Source: a bacterium (lineage in GTDB: Bacteria > JAMCPX01). From it: a stretch of 20,656 bases of DNA. The stretch is from the NCBI GenBank assembly GCA_021789095.1, contig JAJYJX010000017.1, forward strand, positions 1 to 20,656. The letters are read 5' to 3'. The first letter of the stretch is position 1. Each line of letters opens with the position of its first letter. Shown in pieces: positions 14,424 through 20,525 of the stretch. Position numbers and translations under genes: made by a program. The notes under the pieces were generated by a model. The model made no database searches, had not been told where the DNA came from, and worked only from the letters and a program-made list of their open reading frames with translations.

Positions 14424-14609
14424 ATGAAGAAGTTGATGGTATTAGCGATTGTTTTGGTTTTTGCTGCAGGTATGACCAGCTGCCACAAAGAAGAGGCAAC
14501 AGAACAGGCTGCTCCGGCTGTATCAACCCCGACTTCAACAACAGCTGCACCGGCTTCCCCGACAACTGCTGCGCCGGCTTCACCAACGACAGCTGCACCG
14601 GCAAAGTAA
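14424..14609 (+). CDS. Small lipoprotein with Thr/Ala/Pro tandem repeats
   Basis: 61 aa. A lysine-hydrophobic signal sequence (MKKLMVLAIVLVFAAGMTSC) ends at Cys20, the probable lipidation site, although Met at -3 makes the lipobox MTSC slightly unusual. After a short charged HKEEATEQ segment the mature protein is low-complexity: 8-residue units TTAAPASP repeated twice plus a partial third, ending in Lys. Such a chain would be a flexible tether or surface-exposed peptide; no function is known. AAGGAGGT (14408-14415) eight bases before the ATG and a strong terminator 22 bases after the stop indicate a well-expressed single-gene unit. Confidence 0.8.
   Translation: MKKLMVLAIVLVFAAGMTSCHKEEATEQAAPAVSTPTSTTAAPASPTTAAPASPTTAAPAK
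14538..14606 (+). repeat. 24-base in-frame tandem repeat
   Basis: Two full 24-base units (14538-14561, 14562-14585) and a 21-base partial unit encode TTAAPASP. The units differ mostly at third codon positions, so the repeat is not brand new, yet its length could still vary between strains. Confidence 0.75.
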
Positions 14610-14631
14610 AAAAAACTGTTGCATGAAGAGG

Positions 14632-14658
14632 GAGGGAGCTTCTGCTCCCTCTTTTTTT
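14632..14658 (+). terminator. Intrinsic terminator of the small lipoprotein gene
   Basis: GAGGGAGC (14632-14639) and GCTCCCTC (14644-14651) form a perfect 8-bp stem with a TTCT loop, followed by seven T's (14652-14658). Element R2-b begins two bases later. Confidence 0.92.
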
Positions 14659-14659
14659 A

Positions 14660-14762
14660 CCCCGTTAGAAATCCTTTCAATTTCTTTGTCTGCAGAAATG
14701 ATGATTTTTACCAATAACAAATGAGCTTGGAATTCGAACCTGCAGTAGGATTTCTAACGGGG
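14660..14762. repeat. R2-b, 103-bp element with 16-bp terminal inverted repeats
   Basis: CCCCGTTAGAAATCCT (14660-14675) is perfectly inverted at 14747-14762. The interior is AT-rich, has no ORF, and differs from R2-a and R2-c. It fills the space between the lipoprotein terminator and the meaB stop codon (14764-14766), ending one base short of it. Confidence 0.8.
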
Positions 14763-14763
14763 G

Positions 14764-15735
14764 TTATTTCAATATCTTCTCAAGAAAGCTCTTGTCCTGC
14801 ATGAGCTGTTTCAGTATTTTGTAAGGGCTGATGGACGGGTTCTTTAATTTTGATATGTAATCGCCCATTGTTGATCCGTTGATCGCATCTTCTATGTTCG
14901 TACTCAGCTGTTCGGACGCAATCTGTTTTAATTCATGAAGCCTTTTGCGCAAAAAAAGCTCTGTATCTGTATGGCTGTTTAAGAAATCAATATGTCTGAG
15001 GATGGTCCGGAACAGTTCATCCGTACCTGTACCGTCGAGTCCGTTTGTGAGTACTACGGGTATCTGCCACATGTCCTGTACAGCATTGGAAGTCTCGATC
15101 AGGAACTTCAGTGAGTTTAACATCTGTTTTGAGCCTTCTCGGTCGGCCTTGTTAACGACGAAGATGTTTGCAATCTCCATAAGCCCAGCCTTCATAGTCT
15201 GTACAAAATCACCCGATTCAGGCACCAGTACCACGGCCACGGTATCCGCTATATTCATGATATCGAGCTCTGTCTGTCCCACACCGACGGTTTCCAGGAT
15301 GATAAATTTATATCCTGCTGCCTGCATAAGGTATGAAGCGTCCCTTGTGATCCTTGATATGCCGCCTTTTGCACCCCTTGAGCCGAGGCTTCTTATAAAC
15401 ACCTGCTGGTCAAGAAAGTGGTGCTGCATCCTGATCCTGTCACCGAGTATTGCTCCGCCTGTGAAAGGACTCGAAGGGTCTGTCGCCAGTACACCGACCA
15501 TTTCATTCGAATTCCTCATGTGCTTTATAAGCCAGTCTATAAGCGAGCTTTTTCCTGCGCCTGGAGGTCCTGTGAAACCTATCCTGTATGATTTACCCTT
15601 GCCGTTGATCAGGTCTTCGATAGAGGATATGTCCAGTTCGCCTTCCTCAATAAGTGTTATTGACCTTGCAAGGGCAGAGACATCGCCCTGTTTTAGTTTA
15701 TCTATAAGTTTTTTTGTCCGGTCGTCTATTCCCAT
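14764..15735 (-). CDS. meaB: MeaB/ArgK-family GTPase, chaperone of adenosylcobalamin-dependent mutases
   Basis: 323 aa, cytosolic G3E-type GTPase. Known MeaB proteins bind methylmalonyl-CoA mutase or its relatives and control cofactor loading and protection. The P-loop GPPGAGKS is at 56-63. The family signatures VLATDPSSPFTGGAILGDRIRM, ETVGVGQTE and guanine-specifying NKAD are all present, as is the C-terminal helical extension. Length is normal. It overlaps the SAM hydrolase gene by 10 bases on the same strand, so the two are translationally coupled. No mutase subunit or B12 gene is in the window, so which mutase it serves is open. Element R2-b begins one base beyond its stop codon. Confidence 0.92.
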   Translation of the reverse strand: MGIDDRTKKLIDKLKQGDVSALARSITLIEEGELDISSIEDLINGKGKSYRIGFTGPPGAGKSSLIDWLIKHMRNSNEMVGVLATDPSSPFTGGAILGDRIRMQHHFLDQQVFIRSLGSRGAKGGISRITRDASYLMQAAGYKFIILETVGVGQTELDIMNIADTVAVVLVPESGDFVQTMKAGLMEIANIFVVNKADREGSKQMLNSLKFLIETSNAVQDMWQIPVVLTNGLDGTGTDELFRTILRHIDFLNSHTDTELFLRKRLHELKQIASEQLSTNIEDAINGSTMGDYISKLKNPSISPYKILKQLMQDKSFLEKILK

Positions 15736-16499
15736 GTTATTTTTACCTTATCCCCGATGTTTACACCCAGCTTCCCGTGGGCGCTCCCGGAGCTTACCGC
15801 AATTTCAAGCAGGTTTAAACTGTTTATAAGCGCACACGGTTTATTCCAGGCGCACTGCTCGTACATGTCCTTTATGCCTTTTATCTTAAACCTTTTTACC
15901 ACTATATCCGGTTTTTTGTCAGCAGGAATCATATCGGAATGTACGTTTGTTATAATGTTGCCGAAATGGTCTATATGTATGACCTCGCCCGTGATGCAGC
16001 TCGCACCGGCACGGGGCTTATGTATGTCAAGCACGACCGGTCTTTTTATCTGTGCTCCCAGCAGGGAACTGTCCCATCCCAGGGACATTCTTGCTGCTGC
16101 AGGTGCAAATACGTCCCTGCCGTGGAAGGTCGCGGATGGCTCACTTGATAGACCCTGCCTTGTATTGATCTCATAGCACTGTGCAGGATTGTCCATCAAA
16201 ACGTAACTGAACACGCCGTTGTCAGGGCCTACGAATACATGGTCTTTTGTTTTTACAACTATACCCAGCCTGGGACCGCCGACCCCCGGGTCAACAACCG
16301 CAATATGCACTGTGCCTTTTGGAAAGTATCTGTAATAGCCGTTAAGGACAAATGCTGCGAAAGGAATATTATGGGGTGGTATGTCATGGGTTGCATCTAT
16401 TATGCTGACCGAAGGATTTATACCGAGGATCACGCCTTTCATGCTTGCAGCATAACTGTCGCTGGTACCGAAATCCGTGCAAAGTGTTATGATGGACAT
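15726..16499 (-). CDS. SAM hydroxide adenosyltransferase (SAM hydrolase, DUF62 family)
   Basis: 257 aa. This family cleaves S-adenosylmethionine with water-derived hydroxide to adenosine and methionine, and is related to fluorinase and chlorinase. Motifs in order: ITLCTDFGTSDSYAASMKG at the N-terminus, DATHDIPPHNI, VVDPGVGG, VGPDNGVFS, FHGRDVFAPAAA, IDHFGNIITN and, near the end, NSLNLLEIAVSSG. Length is normal. GGAG (16507-16504) precedes the ATG at 16499. Its stop overlaps the meaB start, forming a two-gene coupled unit; the link between SAM hydrolysis and a mutase chaperone is unexplained. It lies 70 bases downstream of the DedA gene on the same strand, with repeat R1-C between. Confidence 0.9.
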   Translation of the reverse strand: MSIITLCTDFGTSDSYAASMKGVILGINPSVSIIDATHDIPPHNIPFAAFVLNGYYRYFPKGTVHIAVVDPGVGGPRLGIVVKTKDHVFVGPDNGVFSYVLMDNPAQCYEINTRQGLSSEPSATFHGRDVFAPAAARMSLGWDSSLLGAQIKRPVVLDIHKPRAGASCITGEVIHIDHFGNIITNVHSDMIPADKKPDIVVKRFKIKGIKDMYEQCAWNKPCALINSLNLLEIAVSSGSAHGKLGVNIGDKVKITWE

Positions 16500-16515
16500 A
16501 ATGCTCCGATCTTAA

Positions 16516-16566
16516 CCTGAAAAATGTAATAAGAAAGTTTGTTCATTATTTTCAAATGCGTTCTTT
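16516..16566 (-). repeat. R1-C, internally deleted copy of the palindromic repeat
   Basis: Both ends match R1-D (on this strand TGAAAAATGTAATAAGAAAG and TTTTCAAATGCG), but one hairpin arm of about 13 bases is missing between TTCATT and ATTTTCAAATGC. It lies just after the DedA stop codon. With one arm gone it can no longer fold as in R1-B. Confidence 0.65.
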
Positions 16567-16569
16567 TGC

Positions 16570-17193
16570 TCAACGCTCATTCGCTATGTGCTTCAGGTGC
16601 CTTCTCAAATAAATTATAAAGAGTATAATACCCGTTATAAGTATAAGGTAATCGAATCTGTGGAAATAAGGCCCCAGTGTGTCCCACTGCTCGCCGAGCT
16701 TGAATCCTATCCATGCGATAAAAAGGCTCCAGAGGAATGAGCCGGCGAGCGTATAGAAAATAAACTGCACGAAGTTCATCCTTGCAATGCCAGCAGGCAG
16801 GGATATGAATGTTCTGATGATCGGAAGAAGCCTGCCCGTAAAAACAGTGATGCTGCCGTGCCTGCTGAACCATCGGTCCGCAATATCAAGATCGTGCCTG
16901 CTGATGAGTATATATTTGCCGTATTTCTCTATGAGCGGCCTTCCGCCGTATGCACCGGCCGCATAAGCTATTACAGAGCCGATTACACATCCAACAGCTC
17001 CGGCGATCGCAACATACAGCAGCTGGAACTTCTTGATAAATACAAGGTATCCTGCGAACGGCAGTATGATCTCCGAGGGCAGGGGGATGCAGGCGCTCTC
17101 TATTGCCATTAAGATCACGACACCCCCGTAGCCAAGGAGGTTTATGGTTGCTATGATAAATCCAGCTACAATCCCGAATAAGCGCGATACCAT
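16570..17193 (-). CDS. DedA-family inner-membrane protein
   Basis: About 207 aa from the ATG at 17193 (211 if the in-frame GTG at 17205 is used). DedA/VTT-domain proteins are linked to undecaprenyl-phosphate or phospholipid translocation and membrane-potential homeostasis. Visible are the N-terminal hydrophobic segment, MAIESACIPLPSEIILPFAGYLV with the conserved acidic and proline residues, VGCVIGSVIAYAAGAYGG, and FTGRLLPIIRTFISLPAGIARM with the conserved arginines. A final membrane span precedes a basic tail. The ATG at 17193 follows the stop of the preceding lipoprotein gene by one base (TAATATG), and the GTG would overlap it; neither has a Shine-Dalgarno sequence, so coupling is likely. 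Confidence 0.88.
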   Translation of the reverse strand: MVSRLFGIVAGFIIATINLLGYGGVVILMAIESACIPLPSEIILPFAGYLVFIKKFQLLYVAIAGAVGCVIGSVIAYAAGAYGGRPLIEKYGKYILISRHDLDIADRWFSRHGSITVFTGRLLPIIRTFISLPAGIARMNFVQFIFYTLAGSFLWSLFIAWIGFKLGEQWDTLGPYFHRFDYLILITGIILFIIYLRRHLKHIANER

Positions 17194-17194
17194 A

Positions 17195-18574
17195 TTATTT
17201 GGCACAGTGTGCGGGCTGTTTGCCCTGCAGCAGTCCCTGTTTCCCTATTATCGGCGACAGCTCGAATATATTTACGGATTGAACCGGGTTGGCAGGGTCG
17301 ATGAGTTCCGTGTTGTTGATGAGCAGGGCAAACCCTGCTTTCCCTATGCCCAGTTCGGATGCAGCGGAATTGTTTTGTGCTATTCTTTCTTTTACCGTCG
17401 TTTCTTTGAACGGCCCTGAATGGTAGGCGCTGTTGAATTCCTTCAATGAATTGCTCCTGGAGAGTTTGTCCAGCACCTTCATGAGGTTATTCGTGGATTT
17501 CTCTCTTCCTATTATAGCCGCAGTTTTCAGCGTTTCATTGCCTATAGTGCTGCCGATCACGTTTATTACAGGAGTGTACCGGAGCTGTTTATACGCCAGA
17601 AGCAGTTTCAGTACGGATATGCACGCATTCAGTGCAGGCTTGCTTGAGACGTCCAGGAACATTACCATTTTATTGTCTTCAGCAGGCCTGTTGGTAAGGT
17701 GCCTGTACCCGAGATCGTCCATGCTGTCCATATACGCCCCGTTTACGTCCCTTAATCTTGCCTTGATTGTATTGTAATTCGTGGTCATTGTTACATTTTT
17801 GCTGAAGAGCAGTGCGGGTATTTCTGAAATCCCGAATTTCTTTGAAAGTTCTTTCCCTTGATTGCTGTTTATGTCCGTCATGTTAATGGTTGATTTGTAA
17901 AAAAAGTCAGAGAGGTTTTCCTTTATAATCTCGGGGCGGTACACATTCTCCCATCCCCCTGTAAGGATTGTCACGTTCACATCGACCGGTGGTTTTAGTG
18001 TCTTGCAATAAGCAAGCCCGGGTATAGCAGCGCATACAGCCCGTAGTATATGCTCCGGCTGCATTGGATCGCTGTACTTCGAGTCATTTATGTAGAGGGT
18101 GGGGCTTGCAAGTATGTGGAGTTTTTCTGTTTCATTGTAATCGGCATCGAGTATTTTTTCAGCTTTCCCGGATTTTACGAATGCATCTATTTCAGCTTTA
18201 TCTATATTGTTGTCCTTAAGACACCTGTCCCTGTCCATGGTACTGTTGTAGCACAGCAGGTAGGTGTAGAACCTGCCGCTGTGAAGCTCCTGTATGGCTA
18301 TCTGGTGCAGGTCTTCATCAAGCTCCGGAGGGCCGTGAAGGCTCGTAAAATTATTATCTTCCTTCCCTACTATGTAACGGATATGGAGTGCGAGTCCGTT
18401 GTCAAAATGAGCCATTACGCCGATTATGGTGTCCTCGGCCCTTATGCCGAACGGGCAGTGGCTCATTACATACAGGTTTAGTACCGGTTTCGTATCATTC
18501 TTCGTTGTGCATGATATTGCTGTTATGCATATCACCGATAAAACTATTATCAAATTTCTCGGGATTCTGAACAT
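17195..18574 (-). CDS. DsbA/thioredoxin-like lipoprotein with extended C-terminal region
   Basis: 459 aa from the ATG at 18574, chosen because GGAGA (18585-18581) precedes it by 6 bases and a lipoprotein signal follows (MFRIPRNLIIVLSVICITAISC, lipid Cys22). A DsbA-like domain (about 31-190) begins LNLYVMSHCPFGIRAED. It carries only one active-site-like Cys (C40 in CPFG) in place of CXXC, then further cysteines and the cis-Pro-like ASPTLYIN. A second, weaker thioredoxin-like part (about 200-310) has KKFGISEIPALLFSK. The rest is unassigned. A periplasmic thiol or redox-chaperone role is inferred only. Upstream the frame stays open to a second start at 18832, so a 545-aa fusion is possible. It is followed immediately by the DedA gene. 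Confidence 0.72.
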   Translation of the reverse strand: MFRIPRNLIIVLSVICITAISCTTKNDTKPVLNLYVMSHCPFGIRAEDTIIGVMAHFDNGLALHIRYIVGKEDNNFTSLHGPPELDEDLHQIAIQELHSGRFYTYLLCYNSTMDRDRCLKDNNIDKAEIDAFVKSGKAEKILDADYNETEKLHILASPTLYINDSKYSDPMQPEHILRAVCAAIPGLAYCKTLKPPVDVNVTILTGGWENVYRPEIIKENLSDFFYKSTINMTDINSNQGKELSKKFGISEIPALLFSKNVTMTTNYNTIKARLRDVNGAYMDSMDDLGYRHLTNRPAEDNKMVMFLDVSSKPALNACISVLKLLLAYKQLRYTPVINVIGSTIGNETLKTAAIIGREKSTNNLMKVLDKLSRSNSLKEFNSAYHSGPFKETTVKERIAQNNSAASELGIGKAGFALLINNTELIDPANPVQSVNIFELSPIIGKQGLLQGKQPAHCAK

Positions 18575-18575
18575 T

Positions 18576-18832
18576 TCAACTCTCCATTGCGTGGTTTTTT
18601 TTTCTCTCTTGTATATTGCTACCTCGAAATTAAGTACATCTACCACATAGTGGTAGTCATCTATATAAACCTCGTACATCTGCGGCATTTCCATGTGGTA
18701 TTCTTCGCCCTTGCTGAATGCATTTTCTTCTACAAGATAATCCAGGAGTTTTCGTATCTCTGCAAAGCTTATGTCCTGATCGGTTATGATATTGAATATT
18801 AAATTTTTATGCGTAATCGGATATATATCCAT
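18576..18832 (-). CDS. Small unknown ORF, in frame with the downstream lipoprotein through an A9 run
   Basis: The ATG at 18832 has AAGGA (18845-18841) eight bases upstream. The product begins MDIYPITHKNLIFNIITDQD and is acidic and aromatic-rich (MYEVYIDDYHYVVDVLNFEVAIY), with no signal peptide and no family I recognise. As sequenced, the frame continues without a stop into the lipoprotein. With one more A in the nine-A run at 18603-18595 the product would be 85 aa and end at TGA (18578-18576), one base before the lipoprotein ATG, a typical operon junction. Either the junction slips, the genes are fused, or the run length is wrong. A TTGACA (18871-18866) lies upstream. Confidence 0.5.
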
Positions 18833-18881
18833 TATGATTTTCCTTGTAGAAGAGCATTTTAACGCTGTCAAGACAAAAGCA

Positions 18882-18908
18882 TTGCAAATATATTTTTTAT
18901 GGTATAAT
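18882..18908 (+). promoter_or_regulatory. Probable promoter of tRNA-Glu
   Basis: A consensus TATAAT (18903-18908) preceded by TGG, making an extended -10, with TTGCAA (18882-18887) 15 bases upstream. The tRNA begins 23 bases after the -10. Confidence 0.5.
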
Positions 18909-18931
18909 AACACACACAACAGCAACTGTGC

Positions 18932-19004
18932 GGTCCTATCGTCTAGAGGCCTAGGACGTTGCCCTCTCAAGGCAAAAACGAGAGTTCAAATCTCTCTAGG
19001 ACCA
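18932..19004 (+). tRNA. tRNA-Glu(CTC)
   Basis: Acceptor GGTCCTA (18932-18938) pairs with TAGGACC (18997-19003). The anticodon stem TTGCC/GGCAA closes the loop CTCTCAA with anticodon CTC (18966-18968). T arm GAGAG-TTCAAAT-CTCTC. Discriminator A at 19004; CCA is not encoded. It reads GAG. R2-c starts 6 bases later. Confidence 0.93.
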
Positions 19005-19010
19005 TTTTAT

Positions 19011-19109
19011 CCCGTTAGAAATCCTATCGATTTTCTTATCTACATAAAGGATAAATTCTCGCACAAACAGATAATCATGGAATCAAACCCATGATAGGAT
19101 TTCTAACGG
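19011..19109. repeat. R2-c, 99-bp element with 17-bp terminal inverted repeats
   Basis: CCGTTAGAAATCCTATC (19012-19028) is perfectly inverted at 19093-19109. A small internal hairpin, ATCATGG/CCATGAT, lies near the right end. The element fills the gap between tRNA-Glu and the opposing esterase gene, whose stop codon starts at 19112. Confidence 0.8.
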
Positions 19110-19111
19110 AA

Positions 19112-20260
19112 TTACTGTAATAGATCCTGCCAAGCTGTGGTATCTGTCATGATGTCCGCTGTCCATTGGGAAAAGTATGCACCGTTGATCTGCGTTGAAT
19201 AGTATGTAGGAAGTTCAAGGATCGTGTGAGAGCTTCCGTTTATGAAGTAGCGCTTGAAATGGCCGGGATGAGCGTTGTGGATCTCGTTTGTCACACTGAG
19301 CAGCAGGTTTTTGAAATCCGTGCCGTTCATCTGCAGGAACACTCCGCCGATAATGGCATCGGTATAATAAGAGAAGAAGCCGAAGTTTTCGTTCGGGTCC
19401 CTGTTCAGCGCCCAGTCCGCAAGGTATGTCATCTGCTGATCGCACTTAGGGCAGTCGGGCGGTATGATCTCCTTGATATTCCATACCTGCAGTATTGTCT
19501 GGAACAGCTGGGCTTGCTTTGGATTGAACAGCCCGACCCCGGAGTCATTTATGACCTGAAGTGTTGTGAAAGGGTATTGTGTCCGTGTTACAAAATAACC
19601 CATAAATGTTCCGTAACCTCCTGCACTGCTTCCGGATACGAGTATCTTGTCCGGGTTTATGAAGTTTTGTTTCATCAGGGTAATGGCTGCGGACAGGTTG
19701 GCAAGGCCGTGGAAGTAGGTCGTTGCGGTTGTGCCTGTAGCTGTATCTGTAAAGGTTACATCATTATCACCCGACCATACACTGCCGTCGCAGTAGGATG
19801 CGTACACGATGCTATAATCAGAGAACGGGTTACCGGCATTTGTTGTATCGAGAAAGCCTCCGGGGTGGGCAGGATTGGCATAATTTTTTGCAAGGGACGC
19901 ATTATAACAGGTATTATAGTCCCAGCATGCGCCGCCGCCTTCGAGGTACAGCATGACCTTTTTCGGATCACCCCTGTGGATGGAGACCATGTACTGGTTG
20001 CCGTTAAAGCATCTCGCGGGTGAGGCCGGATCATAATAATATACTTCCCATGTGCTGTTGTTTATTATTGTCTGTGTAGTTCCCGGGGTGGGCTCTAAAC
20101 CTATGTATTTATCAATGCCCATTGAGTACAGCGTGTCAATATAGCTTGAATAGACGGTGTCTGTTTTTGTACTGGAACCGCAGCCGGACAACAAGACCAG
20201 CAAAGGGACGAAGAGAACGATCAACGGGTACGGGACAGCAACAACATTGGACTTTTTCAT
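19112..20260 (-). CDS. Pectin acetylesterase/Notum-family lipoprotein esterase
   Basis: 382 aa. The start at 20260 is set by AAGGAGG (20272-20266) five bases upstream and by the lipoprotein signal it exposes (MKKSNVVAVPYPLIVLFVPL then LVLLSGC, lipid Cys27). The frame is open upstream to 20365, but that would bury the signal peptide. The catalytic domain has the family's LYLEGGGACWDYNTC oxyanion region, VYASYCDGSVWSGD, the nucleophile motif VSGSSAGGYGTF (Ser near 212), an Asp candidate in INDSGVG and a His candidate in NGSSHTI. Cysteine pairs such as CPKC could form disulfides. The family deacetylates pectin in plants and removes palmitoleate from Wnt in animals; bacterial substrates are mostly unknown, so I call it only a carboxylesterase. 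Confidence 0.83.
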   Translation of the reverse strand: MKKSNVVAVPYPLIVLFVPLLVLLSGCGSSTKTDTVYSSYIDTLYSMGIDKYIGLEPTPGTTQTIINNSTWEVYYYDPASPARCFNGNQYMVSIHRGDPKKVMLYLEGGGACWDYNTCYNASLAKNYANPAHPGGFLDTTNAGNPFSDYSIVYASYCDGSVWSGDNDVTFTDTATGTTATTYFHGLANLSAAITLMKQNFINPDKILVSGSSAGGYGTFMGYFVTRTQYPFTTLQVINDSGVGLFNPKQAQLFQTILQVWNIKEIIPPDCPKCDQQMTYLADWALNRDPNENFGFFSYYTDAIIGGVFLQMNGTDFKNLLLSVTNEIHNAHPGHFKRYFINGSSHTILELPTYYSTQINGAYFSQWTADIMTDTTAWQDLLQ

Positions 20261-20281
20261 GACAGCCTCCTTAGCAATTTC

Positions 20282-20309
20282 TATTAACATACAATGTTGT
20301 GATTGCCAA
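20282..20309 (-). promoter_or_regulatory. Probable promoter of the esterase gene
   Basis: On the minus strand, TTGGCA (20309-20304), a 16-base spacer, then TTAATA (20287-20282). The leader would be about 15 bases with AAGGAGG. Confidence 0.45.
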
Positions 20310-20319
20310 ATGGATTTAC

Positions 20320-20388
20320 CCCAAAAAATGCATTTGAAAATAAGGAAGTTTGAGCGAATGAGCAAATTCCCTTATTGCATTTTTCGGG
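20320..20388 (+). repeat. R1-D, best-preserved copy of the AT-rich palindromic repeat
   Basis: Ends CCCAAAAAATGCA and TGCATTTTTCGGG are inverted repeats. Inner arms AATAAGGAAGTTTG and CAAATTCCCTTATT pair at 12 of 14 positions around AGCGAATGAG. Together with R1-B it defines the family. It lies between the esterase promoter and tRNA-Arg. Confidence 0.78.
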
Positions 20389-20408
20389 TTTATATGAAGA
20401 TTATTACG

Positions 20409-20437
20409 TTGAAATTCCCGGGCTAATGGCGTAATAT
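20409..20437 (+). promoter_or_regulatory. Probable promoter of tRNA-Arg
   Basis: TTGAAA (20409-20414), a 17-base spacer and TAATAT (20432-20437), 15 bases before the tRNA. Confidence 0.5.
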
Positions 20438-20452
20438 AAAAACAAACCGTTT

Positions 20453-20525
20453 GCGCCCGTAGCTCAGTGGATAGAGCGTCGGACTTCGAATCCGCAGGTC
20501 GTGGGTTCAAATCCCACCGGGCGCT
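20453..20525 (+). tRNA. tRNA-Arg(TCG)
   Basis: Acceptor GCGCCCG (20453-20459) pairs with CGGGCGC (20518-20524). The anticodon loop CTTCGAA gives TCG (20486-20488), reading CGA and related codons. T arm GTGGG-TTCAAAT-CCCAC. The outermost anticodon-stem pair is mismatched. Discriminator T; CCA is not encoded. Confidence 0.92.

Noticed and set aside
14159-14762. R2 ends as integron attC-like sites, because GTTAGAA and TTCTAAC recall attC core boxes
   Set aside because: The polarity is inverted (GTT on the left, AAC on the right of each element), the core sequences miss the RYYYAAC/GTTRRRY consensus, no inner L boxes are seen, and no integrase is present.
14945-15829. Rightward 294-codon ORF opposite meaB
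   Set aside because: It is a shadow of meaB, whose P-loop and family motifs are intact on the other strand.
18833-18970. N-terminal extension of the small ORF to 18970
   Set aside because: These codons are antisense to tRNA-Glu and its promoter; the ATG at 18832 has its own ribosome-binding site.
19226-20023. Rightward 265-codon ORF opposite the esterase
   Set aside because: The esterase strand has signal peptide, catalytic motifs and ribosome-binding site; this is a shadow.
20260-20365. N-terminal extension of the esterase to 20365
   Set aside because: The extension would bury a clear lipoprotein signal and ignores the AAGGAGG at 20272-20266; part of it is repeat R1-D.
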